A DNA stretch of 64,000 bases from Limenecus sp048360435 (lineage in GTDB: Bacteria > Cyanobacteriota > Vampirovibrionia > Gastranaerophilales > Gastranaerophilaceae). Positions 17,635-25,687 of this stretch are shown in pieces. The stretch's first letter is position 1. Each line of letters begins with the position of its first letter. Under the pieces are notes generated by a model. It had not been told where the DNA came from, ran no database searches, and worked only from the letters and a program-made list of their open reading frames with translations. A program made the translations under genes and the position numbers. The stretch covers positions 142,272 through 206,271 of the forward strand of contig DBGCOP010000009.1 of NCBI GenBank assembly GCA_048360435.1, written 5' to 3'.

Positions 17635-18561
17635 CTAGATTTCCAAATAGCTGTTTGAATATATTTTTTTATTCAATAGAATTTCTGCTGTTTTAATGAT
17701 TTTTACTTGTTCTTTGTCCTCTGTATCATATTCAACAGAATCAAGTTCTTCAAAGTTTTGCATCATATTAAACAAGTTGATGTACGCATTATCATAGCTT
17801 TTTTCAGGTTCAAGTTTTTCAATGACATTATTCACACGCAAAAGTTCTTCATCAAAAGAATCAACAATTGCACTATCCAAACCGCAACCCATTGCCATAA
17901 CCATAAACACTCTGTTAATCACAGCTCTAAGCTCCTTAGAGCAACCGTTAGAAACGTTAGAAAGTCCGATTGTTGTCATAACCTCAGGATCAAAGCTTTC
18001 TTTGAGCATTCTTATTGTATTCAAAGCCTCAAGAGCCTGTGTCTGATCAACACAAACAGGAAGAATAAGAGGGTCGAAATAAAGTTTCTCATTACTTATC
18101 CCTTTAGCTTCAGAAACAGCTGAAATCTCAAATGCAAGTTCAAGTCTCTTATCCGCTTCTTTCGGGATTCCGAGTTCACTGTTCATAGTTAAAGCAATTA
18201 CATTACAGCCATATTGTGAAACAATATCAGTGACTTTGTCCAGCCTTGCTTCATCCGCATTTGTACTGTTTATTATCCAATTTTCAGGATGTTTTGCCAG
18301 AGCCATTCCAACTGTTATTTCATCAGCATTGGTGCTGTCTAAAGACAAAGGTATATGAGTCATTGATTGAACAATATCAACAAGCCATTTCATTGTTCCG
18401 GCAAATGCACCTTTTGCCGGTCCTATATTTAAATCTATCCAGTCAGGATTAGTATCAATCTGACGTTTCAAAAGATTTCTGACAAAAGCCTCATCACGGT
18501 TTAATATCGCTTCTTTTGTAGATTTTGATATAATATGCAAATTTTCTGATATCAGTTTCAT
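17635..18561 (-). CDS. Methyltetrahydrofolate:corrinoid methyltransferase-like (pterin-binding) protein
   Basis: TIM-barrel pterin-binding protein resembling AcsE/MeTr and the folate domain of MetH. Landmarks: 'WIDLNIGPAKG' near residue 41, 'IPLSLDSTNADEI', 'IINSTNADEARLD', 'VIALTMNSELGIP', 'LYFDPLILPV' and 'IGLSNVSNGC'. It would move a methyl group between methyl-tetrahydrofolate and a corrinoid protein. A C-terminal extension of about 45 residues goes beyond AcsE. It lies 13 bases downstream of metF, the source of methyl-tetrahydrofolate, so the two form a C1 unit. No acetyl-CoA synthase subunits are visible, so it could serve a split methionine synthase instead. Confidence 0.8.
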   Translation of the reverse strand: MKLISENLHIISKSTKEAILNRDEAFVRNLLKRQIDTNPDWIDLNIGPAKGAFAGTMKWLVDIVQSMTHIPLSLDSTNADEITVGMALAKHPENWIINSTNADEARLDKVTDIVSQYGCNVIALTMNSELGIPKEADKRLELAFEISAVSEAKGISNEKLYFDPLILPVCVDQTQALEALNTIRMLKESFDPEVMTTIGLSNVSNGCSKELRAVINRVFMVMAMGCGLDSAIVDSFDEELLRVNNVIEKLEPEKSYDNAYINLFNMMQNFEELDSVEYDTEDKEQVKIIKTAEILLNKKIYSNSYLEI

Positions 18562-18574
18562 AGTTTTTCCTTAA

Positions 18575-19438
18575 TTATAATATATTTGACAGTATTTCAG
18601 ATACGGCTTTAGATTTATTCAAAGTATAAAAGTGAAGTCCCACTATGCCGTTTTGAACAAGAGTTTCACACTGGGAAATTGCATATTCAATTCCGCATTT
18701 TTTTATGTAATCTTTATCATCTTTATGCTTTTCTAATTTTTCATGAAAAGCCTTTGGAATCTCGACTTTGCAAAGAGAAGCCATTTTTTTAAGCTGTTTA
18801 AAACTTGTCACAGGAAGTATTCCCGGAACAACAGGTACATCAATTCCTTTCTCAATGCACAAATCAACAAAGGAGAAGAAATGATTGTTGTCAAAAAACA
18901 ATTGTGTATAAATGAGATCAGCGCCACAATCTATCTTCTTTTTTAAATAATCTATATCCTTAGCCAGAGATTCCGCTTCTTTGTGGCCTTCAGGGTATCC
19001 TGCAACAGCTACTGATAAACTACTTTGTTTTTTTATACAATTAACAAGTTCATAGGCATATTTAAAATCTTTACAGATATTTCCGTCCTCAGGAATATCA
19101 CCTCTTAAAGCAAGAATGTTTTCAACACCAAACTTTTCGATTGATTTCAAATATAATTTGATATTCTCCTCACTAGTTGAAACGCAAGTAAAATGAGGCA
19201 TTGGTGTAACATTCAATTCATTTTGAATTCTGTTAATAATATCAATCGATTCATTCTGATTAGACCCTCCTGCACCGTATGTAACAGAAATCAAGGAAGG
19301 TGAATATTTTTTGAGAATCAACAATTCAGAAAAAAGTGTTTCTGTTTTTTTTCCGTCAATATCTTCCTTGGGAGGAAAAACCTCATAAGATATAACAGGT
19401 GTATTGTTACTTTTTTGATAAATCTCTTTTAACTTCAA
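18575..19438 (-). CDS. metF: Methylenetetrahydrofolate reductase
   Basis: Reduces 5,10-methylene- to 5-methyl-tetrahydrofolate with FAD. Family motifs: 'ISYEVFPPKED' at the N-terminus, 'SVTYGAGGSN', 'ILALRGD', 'VAVAGYPEGH', 'YTQLFFDN' and 'VPVVPGILPV'. The 287-residue length matches the bacterial single-domain enzyme. It feeds the pterin-binding methyltransferase encoded next in the same direction and follows the Xer recombinase gene by 9 bases. Confidence 0.93.
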   Translation of the reverse strand: MKLKEIYQKSNNTPVISYEVFPPKEDIDGKKTETLFSELLILKKYSPSLISVTYGAGGSNQNESIDIINRIQNELNVTPMPHFTCVSTSEENIKLYLKSIEKFGVENILALRGDIPEDGNICKDFKYAYELVNCIKKQSSLSVAVAGYPEGHKEAESLAKDIDYLKKKIDCGADLIYTQLFFDNNHFFSFVDLCIEKGIDVPVVPGILPVTSFKQLKKMASLCKVEIPKAFHEKLEKHKDDKDYIKKCGIEYAISQCETLVQNGIVGLHFYTLNKSKAVSEILSNIL

Positions 19439-19447
19439 AATTTTATC

Positions 19448-20317
19448 CTATTTATTAATTGAAAAGTAAACTTCTTTCAAACGTTTTTTACTGACATGGG
19501 TATAAAGTTGTGTTGTTGAAACATCGCTGTGACCTAAAAGTTCCTGGACCACTCTCAAGTCTGCTCCGTTTTCGAGCATATGAGTCGCAAAACTATGTCT
19601 CAAAGTATGCGGAGAAATATGTTTCTTTAACAATTCTCCCTGTTTTCTAATAAAAACATAAACATCCTGTCTTGTCATTAATTTGCCGTTATCCTTAACA
19701 AGTAGTTTTTTTGTATCTGATTTATATTTTTTCATTAAAAGTTCTCTATATTTCAAATAATCAATAACCGCCTTTTTTGCCTTTTGTCCTATTGGAATAA
19801 TTCTTTCTTTAGAGCCCTTACCGACACATCTGACATATCTTGAAGAAAGCTCAATATTGTTCAACTCAAGACCAACAAGTTCCGAAACTCTCAACCCTGC
19901 GCCATATAAAAGTTCCATTACTGCTTTTTCCAATAGAGTTAAATGGTTTGTAAGAATTATTTCAATATCTGCTAAAGAAACAACTTTAGGCAAAGTTTTT
20001 CTGAGTTTTGGCAGCTCAATACTTAAACTGGGGTCTTGAGTTATATATTCATTAGCAAAAAGCCACCGAAACCAGCCTCTTATTGCTGCAATCTTTCTTG
20101 TTACACTTGTCGGTGAATAGTTTTTATCATGCAAATTTTTTATAAAATAATTTATATGATTCCTCTGAATATTTGCAAAATCATCAATGTTATCAATGGA
20201 AGCTAAAAAGTCACAAAAAGCCGTCAAGTCACGTCTGTAAGCATCAATTGTATTAGGGGACAAAGCTCTTTCAGCTTCAAGATATTCCAAATATTCAGCA
20301 ATAAATTGAATCAACAA
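19448..20317 (-). CDS. xerD: Tyrosine recombinase of the XerC/XerD family
   Basis: A 289-residue Xer-type recombinase that resolves chromosome dimers at dif. The N-terminal SAM-like core-binding domain ('EYLEAERALSPNTIDAYRRD') is followed by a catalytic domain with the Arg in 'GAGLRVSELVGL', 'HTLRHSFATHML' (HxxR), and 'LGHSDVSTTQLYTHVS' holding the last His and the Tyr nucleophile. Length and housekeeping neighbours (recN, nadK) argue for a chromosomal Xer rather than a phage or integron integrase. Whether it is XerC or XerD cannot be settled here. Confidence 0.88.
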   Translation of the reverse strand: MLIQFIAEYLEYLEAERALSPNTIDAYRRDLTAFCDFLASIDNIDDFANIQRNHINYFIKNLHDKNYSPTSVTRKIAAIRGWFRWLFANEYITQDPSLSIELPKLRKTLPKVVSLADIEIILTNHLTLLEKAVMELLYGAGLRVSELVGLELNNIELSSRYVRCVGKGSKERIIPIGQKAKKAVIDYLKYRELLMKKYKSDTKKLLVKDNGKLMTRQDVYVFIRKQGELLKKHISPHTLRHSFATHMLENGADLRVVQELLGHSDVSTTQLYTHVSKKRLKEVYFSINK

Positions 20318-20327
20318 GACTAACTCC

Positions 20328-21980
20328 CTAGCCGTAAATTAGCTGTTTAGCAAATTTTACAGAATCTTCAGTTACCTCACCTGCTGCAAGCATAGCAATC
20401 GCTTTAATTTTGTTATTTTCATCAAGCGTATAAACTCTTACACTTGTTGTTTCATCTTGAGTTTTTGCCACATAAAAATGTCTGTCTGATTTTGCAGCAA
20501 TTATTGGCTGATGAGTAATAGAGATAATTTGATGTGACTTAGCAAGCTCTGATATTTCAGAAGCAACTGCCTGACAGGCATTACCGGAAATTCCCGTATC
20601 AATTTCATCAAAAATTATCGTATTGATATTATCCGTATTAGCAAAAATAGTTTTGATAGCAAGCATAACCCTTGAGATTTCACCGCCTGAAGCAATCTTA
20701 GCTAGTGGTTTCGGAGATTCCGAAACATTTGTTGAAATTAAAAATTCAACACTGTCGCACCCGTTTGTGTTGATTTCTGTTTTTTCTATATTTATTTCAA
20801 ACTGAACCTTTGGCATATCCAATTTTTCTAACTCTTTTTGTATAAGGACAGAAAGCCCTGAAGCAATTTCTTTTCTTGATTGTGAAAGAGTTTCAGCACA
20901 GGCAAGAAGAGCACTATATATTTCAGACTTTTCACGTGTCAAATTTTCAATCTCATCTTGTGAAAATTCTATTGAATTATACTCCTTCAGCATAGAGTCA
21001 TAAGTGTCAAGAACCTGTTCTAGAGTATTTCCGTATTTTCGTTTTATTTTATCCAGAATATCAATTCTTTGTTGTATTTCATCCAGCCTCTGTTCATCCA
21101 GCTCCAAAGCTTCAGCATAATTTCTTAAATTAGAAGAAAGTTCTCTCAAACCTTCAAGTGAGTTTATCAAATCAGACTCATATTCAGCAAGAGAATTGTC
21201 CATTTCTGAGGCTTTTGAAATGTTTGACTTTACTTTACCAAGCGCAGTCAAAATACAAGAATCATCACCATATAAAGCCCAATAAGAAGAGTAAGAGAGT
21301 TCTTTAAGCTTTTCTACATTAGAAAGAATACCCAGCTCTTCATCCAGTTTTTTATCTTCTTCAATATCGCTAATTTGTGCAGATTCTATTTCATTAATTT
21401 GAAATTTCAAAAACTCAATCTGCTGCTCTGACATATCTGATTTATTCACAGCCTCATCAAGTTTTTTTGACACATCAACATATTGTTTATAAACTTCCTT
21501 GTAATGATTTAGAAGAGAAAGATGCTGTTGTGCACCATAACTGTCAAGAAGAGAAATATGATACTTAGGCTGAATATATGTATATGTCATATGCTGATTA
21601 TGAATATCAATCAACATTTCTCTGAGATTTTTAATTACCTCCTGATTAACAAGCACCCCGTTAACACGTGACCTTGAGCCGGTTTCTGTAATTTCTCTTG
21701 AAAGCACAAGTTCATTACCAAGAGGCTCTATACCAAAAGTTTCATAAAATTCCGAAGGAAAAGTGTTCTCAAGCTCAAGCACAAGCTCAATAACTGCTCT
21801 GTTTTTACCTGTTTTGATAAGTTCTTTACTGGCTCTCGCTCCAAAGGCCAAGTCAATTGCATTTATCATAATACTTTTGCCTGCACCTGTTTCACCTGTA
21901 ATAACGTTAAAACCCTTATCAAATTCCAGATTCAGTTCATCTATAATAATAAAATCTTTTATACTTAATGTCTTAATCAT
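20328..21980 (-). CDS. recN: DNA repair ATPase RecN
   Basis: SMC-like ATPase for double-strand-break repair. The Walker A 'GETGAGKSIMINAI' lies near residue 30; a long coiled coil runs through the middle (about 155-370); the ABC signature 'ASGGEISRVMLAIK' and Walker B 'TIIFDEIDTGISG' are near 430-470, and 'QIISITHQPIIAA' follows. The 550-residue length is normal. It starts 1 base after the NAD kinase stop, so translation is probably coupled. Confidence 0.95.
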   Translation of the reverse strand: MIKTLSIKDFIIIDELNLEFDKGFNVITGETGAGKSIMINAIDLAFGARASKELIKTGKNRAVIELVLELENTFPSEFYETFGIEPLGNELVLSREITETGSRSRVNGVLVNQEVIKNLREMLIDIHNQHMTYTYIQPKYHISLLDSYGAQQHLSLLNHYKEVYKQYVDVSKKLDEAVNKSDMSEQQIEFLKFQINEIESAQISDIEEDKKLDEELGILSNVEKLKELSYSSYWALYGDDSCILTALGKVKSNISKASEMDNSLAEYESDLINSLEGLRELSSNLRNYAEALELDEQRLDEIQQRIDILDKIKRKYGNTLEQVLDTYDSMLKEYNSIEFSQDEIENLTREKSEIYSALLACAETLSQSRKEIASGLSVLIQKELEKLDMPKVQFEINIEKTEINTNGCDSVEFLISTNVSESPKPLAKIASGGEISRVMLAIKTIFANTDNINTIIFDEIDTGISGNACQAVASEISELAKSHQIISITHQPIIAAKSDRHFYVAKTQDETTSVRVYTLDENNKIKAIAMLAAGEVTEDSVKFAKQLIYG

Positions 21981-21981
21981 A

Positions 21982-22809
21982 TTACTTTTCCGGAGCTACT
22001 CCCCATTGGAGCTTTTGTCTGAGTATGGAATAAAATTCATTATTTTCTTTTTCAAGAATTACCAATCTTGCTTTTTGAGAACTTTTTCTAATAACAACAA
22101 AATCATCGGAATTTATATCTATGGTATCCTGACCGTCAGCTGACATTTTAAGCCTGTTACAAGTTTTACAACTGGTAATTTTAATTTCTTCAGAAGCAGG
22201 AATAACCAGCGGACGAGCTGTCAGCGTATGCGGACAAATAGGAACAATTACAACAGCATCCAGCCCCGGAGCAACAACCGGCCCGCCCGCTGACAATGTA
22301 TAAGCAGTAGAACCTGTCGGTGTAGAAATAATAATTCCATCAGCCAAATAGTCACATACAACTTTGTCATTAATAGATAAAAACAGTTTCGAAGTTCTGG
22401 AAAAGCTATCCCCTTTAATAACTATGTCATTTAATGCAAGAACCCTGTCTTGAAAAACAGAAAGCATCATTCTTTCTTGAATCTTATATTCACCTGCAAT
22501 AAATTTATCAACAGCATACCCTATTTCATCAAGGTTAGCCTGAGCCAAAAAACCTAAACGACCAAGATTTATACCAAACAAAGGAACATTCTTAGGTGCA
22601 TAAAATCTCGCAGCTTTGAGCAATGTTCCATCTCCACCTATTGTAATAACAAAGGAAGCATTAGAATCAAAGCTTGATGAAGGCATAATCTTTGCAGATA
22701 GACCTTTTTTATCCAATATATCTTTTGTTTCATTAGCAACATCAAAAGATTCTTTGACATCAGCATTAAAAACTATTGAAATATTTTTAAATGACAGCAG
22801 ATTTTCCAT
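21982..22809 (-). CDS. nadK: NAD kinase
   Basis: Phosphorylates NAD to NADP. Diagnostic motifs: 'ITIGGDGTLLKAARF' near residue 55 (GGDGT loop), 'FGINLGRLGFLAQ', 'NDIVIKGD', and 'STPTGSTAYTLSAGGPV' near 160. The 275-residue length fits. First gene of the nadK-recN-xer-metF run; the next gene upstream is 53 bases away. Confidence 0.95.
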   Translation of the reverse strand: MENLLSFKNISIVFNADVKESFDVANETKDILDKKGLSAKIMPSSSFDSNASFVITIGGDGTLLKAARFYAPKNVPLFGINLGRLGFLAQANLDEIGYAVDKFIAGEYKIQERMMLSVFQDRVLALNDIVIKGDSFSRTSKLFLSINDKVVCDYLADGIIISTPTGSTAYTLSAGGPVVAPGLDAVVIVPICPHTLTARPLVIPASEEIKITSCKTCNRLKMSADGQDTIDINSDDFVVIRKSSQKARLVILEKENNEFYSILRQKLQWGVAPEK

Positions 22810-22862
22810 AAGGAAATTATACTATAATCGCAAAAAAGCGACCAAATTTTAAAATCATGTAA

Positions 22863-23219
22863 TTATTTTTTCGAAGCTATATCATAAGCAGCATCACAAG
22901 AACCGCAACAAGCTTCTTCATAAGTTTCGCCTAAATCACAGGCTTGATCACAGGCTTTCACTGCACGAGCAGCAAGAGCTTGATGTTTTTGATAGAAATC
23001 AATAGCATCTTTTACACTTTGAATGGTTTCAGGGTTCAAAGATTTATTAACAAGAGTACGTCCAAGCATTTCACTTTGCTGCAAAGCTTTTTCATTAGCC
23101 TCTGAAACTTCTGCTTCTGCTTTAACTTCAGGCTTAATTTCAGTTTCTTCTTTTTTCAAATTCGGCGTATATGCCTGTCTGAGATTATTTATATTTAATT
23201 TATTATCAAAATTTGTCAT
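22863..23219 (-). CDS. Small Cys-containing protein of unknown function
   Basis: About 118 residues. The charged, disordered-looking N-terminal half (Glu/Lys/Ala-rich) is followed by a helical half ending 'CDLGETYEEACCGSCDAAYD', with six cysteines in the last 30 residues. The ATG at 23219 is chosen because GGAGA sits 9 bases before it; the GTG at 23228 would start inside the ribosome-binding site. No signal peptide. Divergent from the calpain-like gene across a region with a 16-bp palindrome and an HLR1-like repeat. Function unknown. Confidence 0.6.
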   Translation of the reverse strand: MTNFDNKLNINNLRQAYTPNLKKEETEIKPEVKAEAEVSEANEKALQQSEMLGRTLVNKSLNPETIQSVKDAIDFYQKHQALAARAVKACDQACDLGETYEEACCGSCDAAYDIASKK

Positions 23220-23550
23220 TTTATTCACTCTCCGAGTTTCTTCTTTTTTCTTTCTTCGTGTATTTCATCATGCTTTAAAACACAAACAATTTTTTTTTTG
23301 CTAGTTTAACAGAAAAAAATTTTTTGATATATACATTTTTTTTAAAAAAGTTAAAATAATCAGCTTGAAAAGCTGACATATTAAGAAAAAAGCTAATTAG
23401 TGTAAAGTATATACTTTATTAACATTTCTTAACAAAGTAGTAAAAATATGGCTCATTTTAATTAAGCAATGTAAAAAAATACAAAAAATCTGAAGAAAGT
23501 ATTGAAAATTTGTTTTTAAAAATATGTAAGAAGATTGAGTAAAATATGCT
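23220..23550. promoter_or_regulatory. Divergent intergenic region before the calpain-like gene
   Basis: About 330 bases, very AT-rich. It contains a perfect 16-bp palindrome TAAAGTATATACTTTA (23403-23418) followed at once by TTAACATTTCTTAACAAA (23419-23436). I see no gene. The calpain-like ATG at 23551 has no strong ribosome-binding site. Confidence 0.45.
23403..23436 (+). promoter_or_regulatory. Palindrome plus HLR1-like direct repeat
   Basis: The palindrome TAAAGTATATACTTTA abuts two TTAACA half-sites starting at 23419 and 23429 (10-bp period, spacer TTTC). The TATACTTTAT core is shared with the promoter-like boxes at 25202, 32895 and 56409. Confidence 0.45.
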
Positions 23551-25119
23551 ATGGTTGTAAATCCTTTTGAATTCATAAAAAAAACTTCACAAACAACAAA
23601 TACCACTGCAAATGATGTTAAAAAGCCCACAAAAGATGCTGATGTTTCTATGTGGGGTGTTGAAATAAAACAGGACATAAAAATAAAAAAAGACTCAACC
23701 CCCAAAGAAGCAAACGCTCTTTTAGAGGGTTACGAAAAAACACCAAATCCCAACATATATTTTGATAAAACTAAAAATATTTATTACTTATGGGATGAAA
23801 AAAAAGCAAAATTTGTTAAACAAAAAACAATTGAAGCCGTTCTGGAAACAGGCTATATCAGAACAAAAGACGGTTCTTTCCTCGATAAAGACGGAAGTCT
23901 TTTTGTCAAAAAAGAAAAGACTCATTATTGGCCCCAAAAAGAAATAGGATACAATCTACCTTACGAAATGGCGAAAATATACGGTTTTGAACGTTCCTAT
24001 AAAGAATTTCTCTTTTATGACAAAAAAGAAAAAGTATACAAAACATGGAATGATAAAGAACAAAAATTTGTTAACTCAAATATTGTTTATGTAACTAAAG
24101 ATCAGTTTTATCAAATAGGAGACAAATACTACGATTACTGGAACAAACCCGTATCAGAAAAGGACTTTCTGGCAAGCAAAAATAACTACATAAAAACCAA
24201 TGACCCAAATTTATTCTATGATCCAAAAGATTCAAACACAATGTTCAGATGGAATAAAGATAAAAGAATTTTTGAAGAATGCGGTCCAAATATTGAAATG
24301 AAAAAATTGCTTGCCCAAAGGTCAGACGGGAAAATATCTGCATCACAGCAGGGTGAAAAGGGTGATTGCTGGTTGATTGCATCAGTCGCAGGATTGGCAG
24401 GCTTCAAAACAGAAATATTTAATGACTGTATTAATGTAGACGAAAACGGCAACACCACTATAAAATTAAAAGGCCCACAAAAAAGTTACGTAATTACAAA
24501 AGCCGAACTTGATGAAGCAATAAAAAAGCAATCTTATGCAACAGGTGACAGGGATATGATTGCATTTGAACTTGCATTTGAAAAATTCAGAAAAGAAAAT
24601 ATTGAAAATAAAAAAGCCACGCACACAAACCCCCTGAGCATGTATGCAATGGGCAGTTACTATGATGATGACTACAACTACGGTGGTCTGCCCAGGAATG
24701 CAATAGAAATATTAACAGGAAAAAGGGTTTATTCACTTGCAACATCAAGCAAAGAGAATATTTATCTTGAAGAAAATATTGCAAAACTTGGAAAGTTGGA
24801 TGAAAAAAGAATAAAAAAATATTTGGATAACAACAAATTGCTTGTTATGATTTCTCTTGCTGATGCAGACAAAAAACGTGACGGCGCACATGCATTCATA
24901 TTTAAATCATACGATGAAAAGAACGTATATTTAGTTAATCCTTATGACACCGGTAAAACAGAAAGTATACCAAAAGAAGAGTTCTACAAAAAACTTATAA
25001 GAATAGATTACACAGATCTAACAGCACCTATTGACAACAAATTAGCAAATTCAAAGTATTTAAATATCATAGAAACAGAAGATGTGAAAAAATATTTAAA
25101 ATCGAAAAACAAAGAATAA
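23551..25119 (+). CDS. Calpain-family (C2) cysteine protease
   Basis: A 522-residue protein with a calpain-type catalytic core in the C-terminal half: 'QQGEKGDCWLIASVAGLAGF' (Cys273), 'DGAHAFIF' (His447) and 'VYLVNPYD' (Asn463), the canonical Cys-His-Asn triad. The N-terminal half carries about four degenerate repeats of the type 'YFDKTKNIYYLWDEKKAKFV' and 'LFYDPKDSNTMFRWNKDKRI', which may bind a partner or surface. There is no signal peptide and no EF-hand. Bacterial calpains are uncommon and of largely unknown role. Single gene, divergent from the small Cys protein. Confidence 0.82.
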   Translation: MVVNPFEFIKKTSQTTNTTANDVKKPTKDADVSMWGVEIKQDIKIKKDSTPKEANALLEGYEKTPNPNIYFDKTKNIYYLWDEKKAKFVKQKTIEAVLETGYIRTKDGSFLDKDGSLFVKKEKTHYWPQKEIGYNLPYEMAKIYGFERSYKEFLFYDKKEKVYKTWNDKEQKFVNSNIVYVTKDQFYQIGDKYYDYWNKPVSEKDFLASKNNYIKTNDPNLFYDPKDSNTMFRWNKDKRIFEECGPNIEMKKLLAQRSDGKISASQQGEKGDCWLIASVAGLAGFKTEIFNDCINVDENGNTTIKLKGPQKSYVITKAELDEAIKKQSYATGDRDMIAFELAFEKFRKENIENKKATHTNPLSMYAMGSYYDDDYNYGGLPRNAIEILTGKRVYSLATSSKENIYLEENIAKLGKLDEKRIKKYLDNNKLLVMISLADADKKRDGAHAFIFKSYDEKNVYLVNPYDTGKTESIPKEEFYKKLIRIDYTDLTAPIDNKLANSKYLNIIETEDVKKYLKSKNKE

Positions 25120-25148
25120 AGTTTAACTAAGGCAAATATACTGTTGCA

Positions 25149-25166
25149 TTTGTAAAGAAATGTAAC
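25149..25166 (-). promoter_or_regulatory. Full-consensus HLR1 (RpaB) box
   Basis: On the minus strand the site reads GTTACATTTCTTTACAAA and agrees at every defined position with the cyanobacterial HLR1 consensus (G/T)TTACA(T/A)(T/A)NN(G/T)TTACA(T/A)(T/A). It lies 30 bases after the calpain stop and about 35 bases upstream of the promoter-like box at 25202. An RpaB-like regulator is encoded at 40584-41336. Confidence 0.55.
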
Positions 25167-25201
25167 AGCATATACTCATGTCTGCAATTTTGGACTTTGT
25201 A

Positions 25202-25366
25202 TATACTTTATATATATGTAAGACAAATGAAACAAATTAAAAGAAAAACAAATAACTTAATTTTAAATAAGATGAGACTTTCACACTAAACACTAACCTA
25301 CCTAACTTCCTAACCTTCCCTTCCTATTAAAAGTATTGCTCTAATTCAAAATTAGAGCTTTTTTTT
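25202..25366 (+). ncRNA. Putative small transcript A (promoter-like box to terminator)
   Basis: TATACTTTATATATATGTAA (25202-25221) resembles the boxes at 32895 and 56409. It is followed by about 115 bases of A-rich then C-rich DNA ('CTAACCTACCTAACTTCC' near 25295) and a perfect terminator GCTCTAAT-tcaaa-ATTAGAGC plus T8 (25338-25366). There is no convincing ORF. The unpaired CU-rich segment could pair with purine-rich ribosome-binding sites; that is inference. Confidence 0.4.
25338..25366 (+). terminator. Rho-independent terminator of transcript A
   Basis: Perfect 8-bp stem GCTCTAAT/ATTAGAGC with a 5-base loop and T8. The T-run passes straight into the 44-bp repeat at 25367. Confidence 0.85.
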
Positions 25367-25410
25367 GACAAAATGAACAGGCGCAGCAAAGCGAGCCTAG
25401 TGAACTTGTC
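25367..25410. repeat. 44-bp hairpin repeat, copy 1
   Basis: Begins GACAAAATGAACAGGC and ends GCCTAGTGAACTTGTC. GACAA/TTGTC and AGGC/GCCT arms give an imperfect hairpin with mismatches between. It differs from copy 2 (33033-33076) at one of 44 positions. Confidence 0.85.
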
Positions 25411-25459
25411 TCCGAAGCGAAGCGTAGGTGCTTCTTTTTCGGCTGAGCTTATGCGAAGC

Positions 25460-25597
25460 CTGAAAAATGCGGTCACGGAATAGCAAAAAGCCTTAAAAGA
25501 AGCGAGGATAAGCAAATAGTGACACTTTCTGAAAAATGGCGTCACGGAATAGCAAAAAGCCTTAAAAGAAGCGAAGATACGCAAATAGTGACACCTT
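25460..25597. repeat. Two tandem 69-bp repeats
   Basis: Units 25460-25528 and 25529-25597 begin CTGAAAAATG and share CACGGAATAGCAAAAAGCC and AGCAAATAGTGACAC-like ends, differing at only a handful of bases. Each unit has GTCAC near its start and GTGAC near its end, so each can fold. A shorter, diverged relative lies at 33096-33124 beside 44-bp copy 2. Confidence 0.85.
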
Positions 25598-25687
25598 CTT
25601 GTAAAATAATTAAAGTTTCAAAAAATAGTTCCGATAATACTGCATGTGTATGACGATAAAGCAAAGACATTAACGTAGTATGAAATA

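Noticed and set aside
19448..20317. Tyrosine recombinase as a sign of a prophage or integron
   Set aside because: Length, motifs and neighbours (recN, nadK, metF) are those of a housekeeping Xer protein; no att sites, phage genes or cassette array seen.
25460..25597. Direct repeats that might be a CRISPR array
   Set aside because: Only two head-to-tail units of 69 bp with no spacer between them, and no cas genes.
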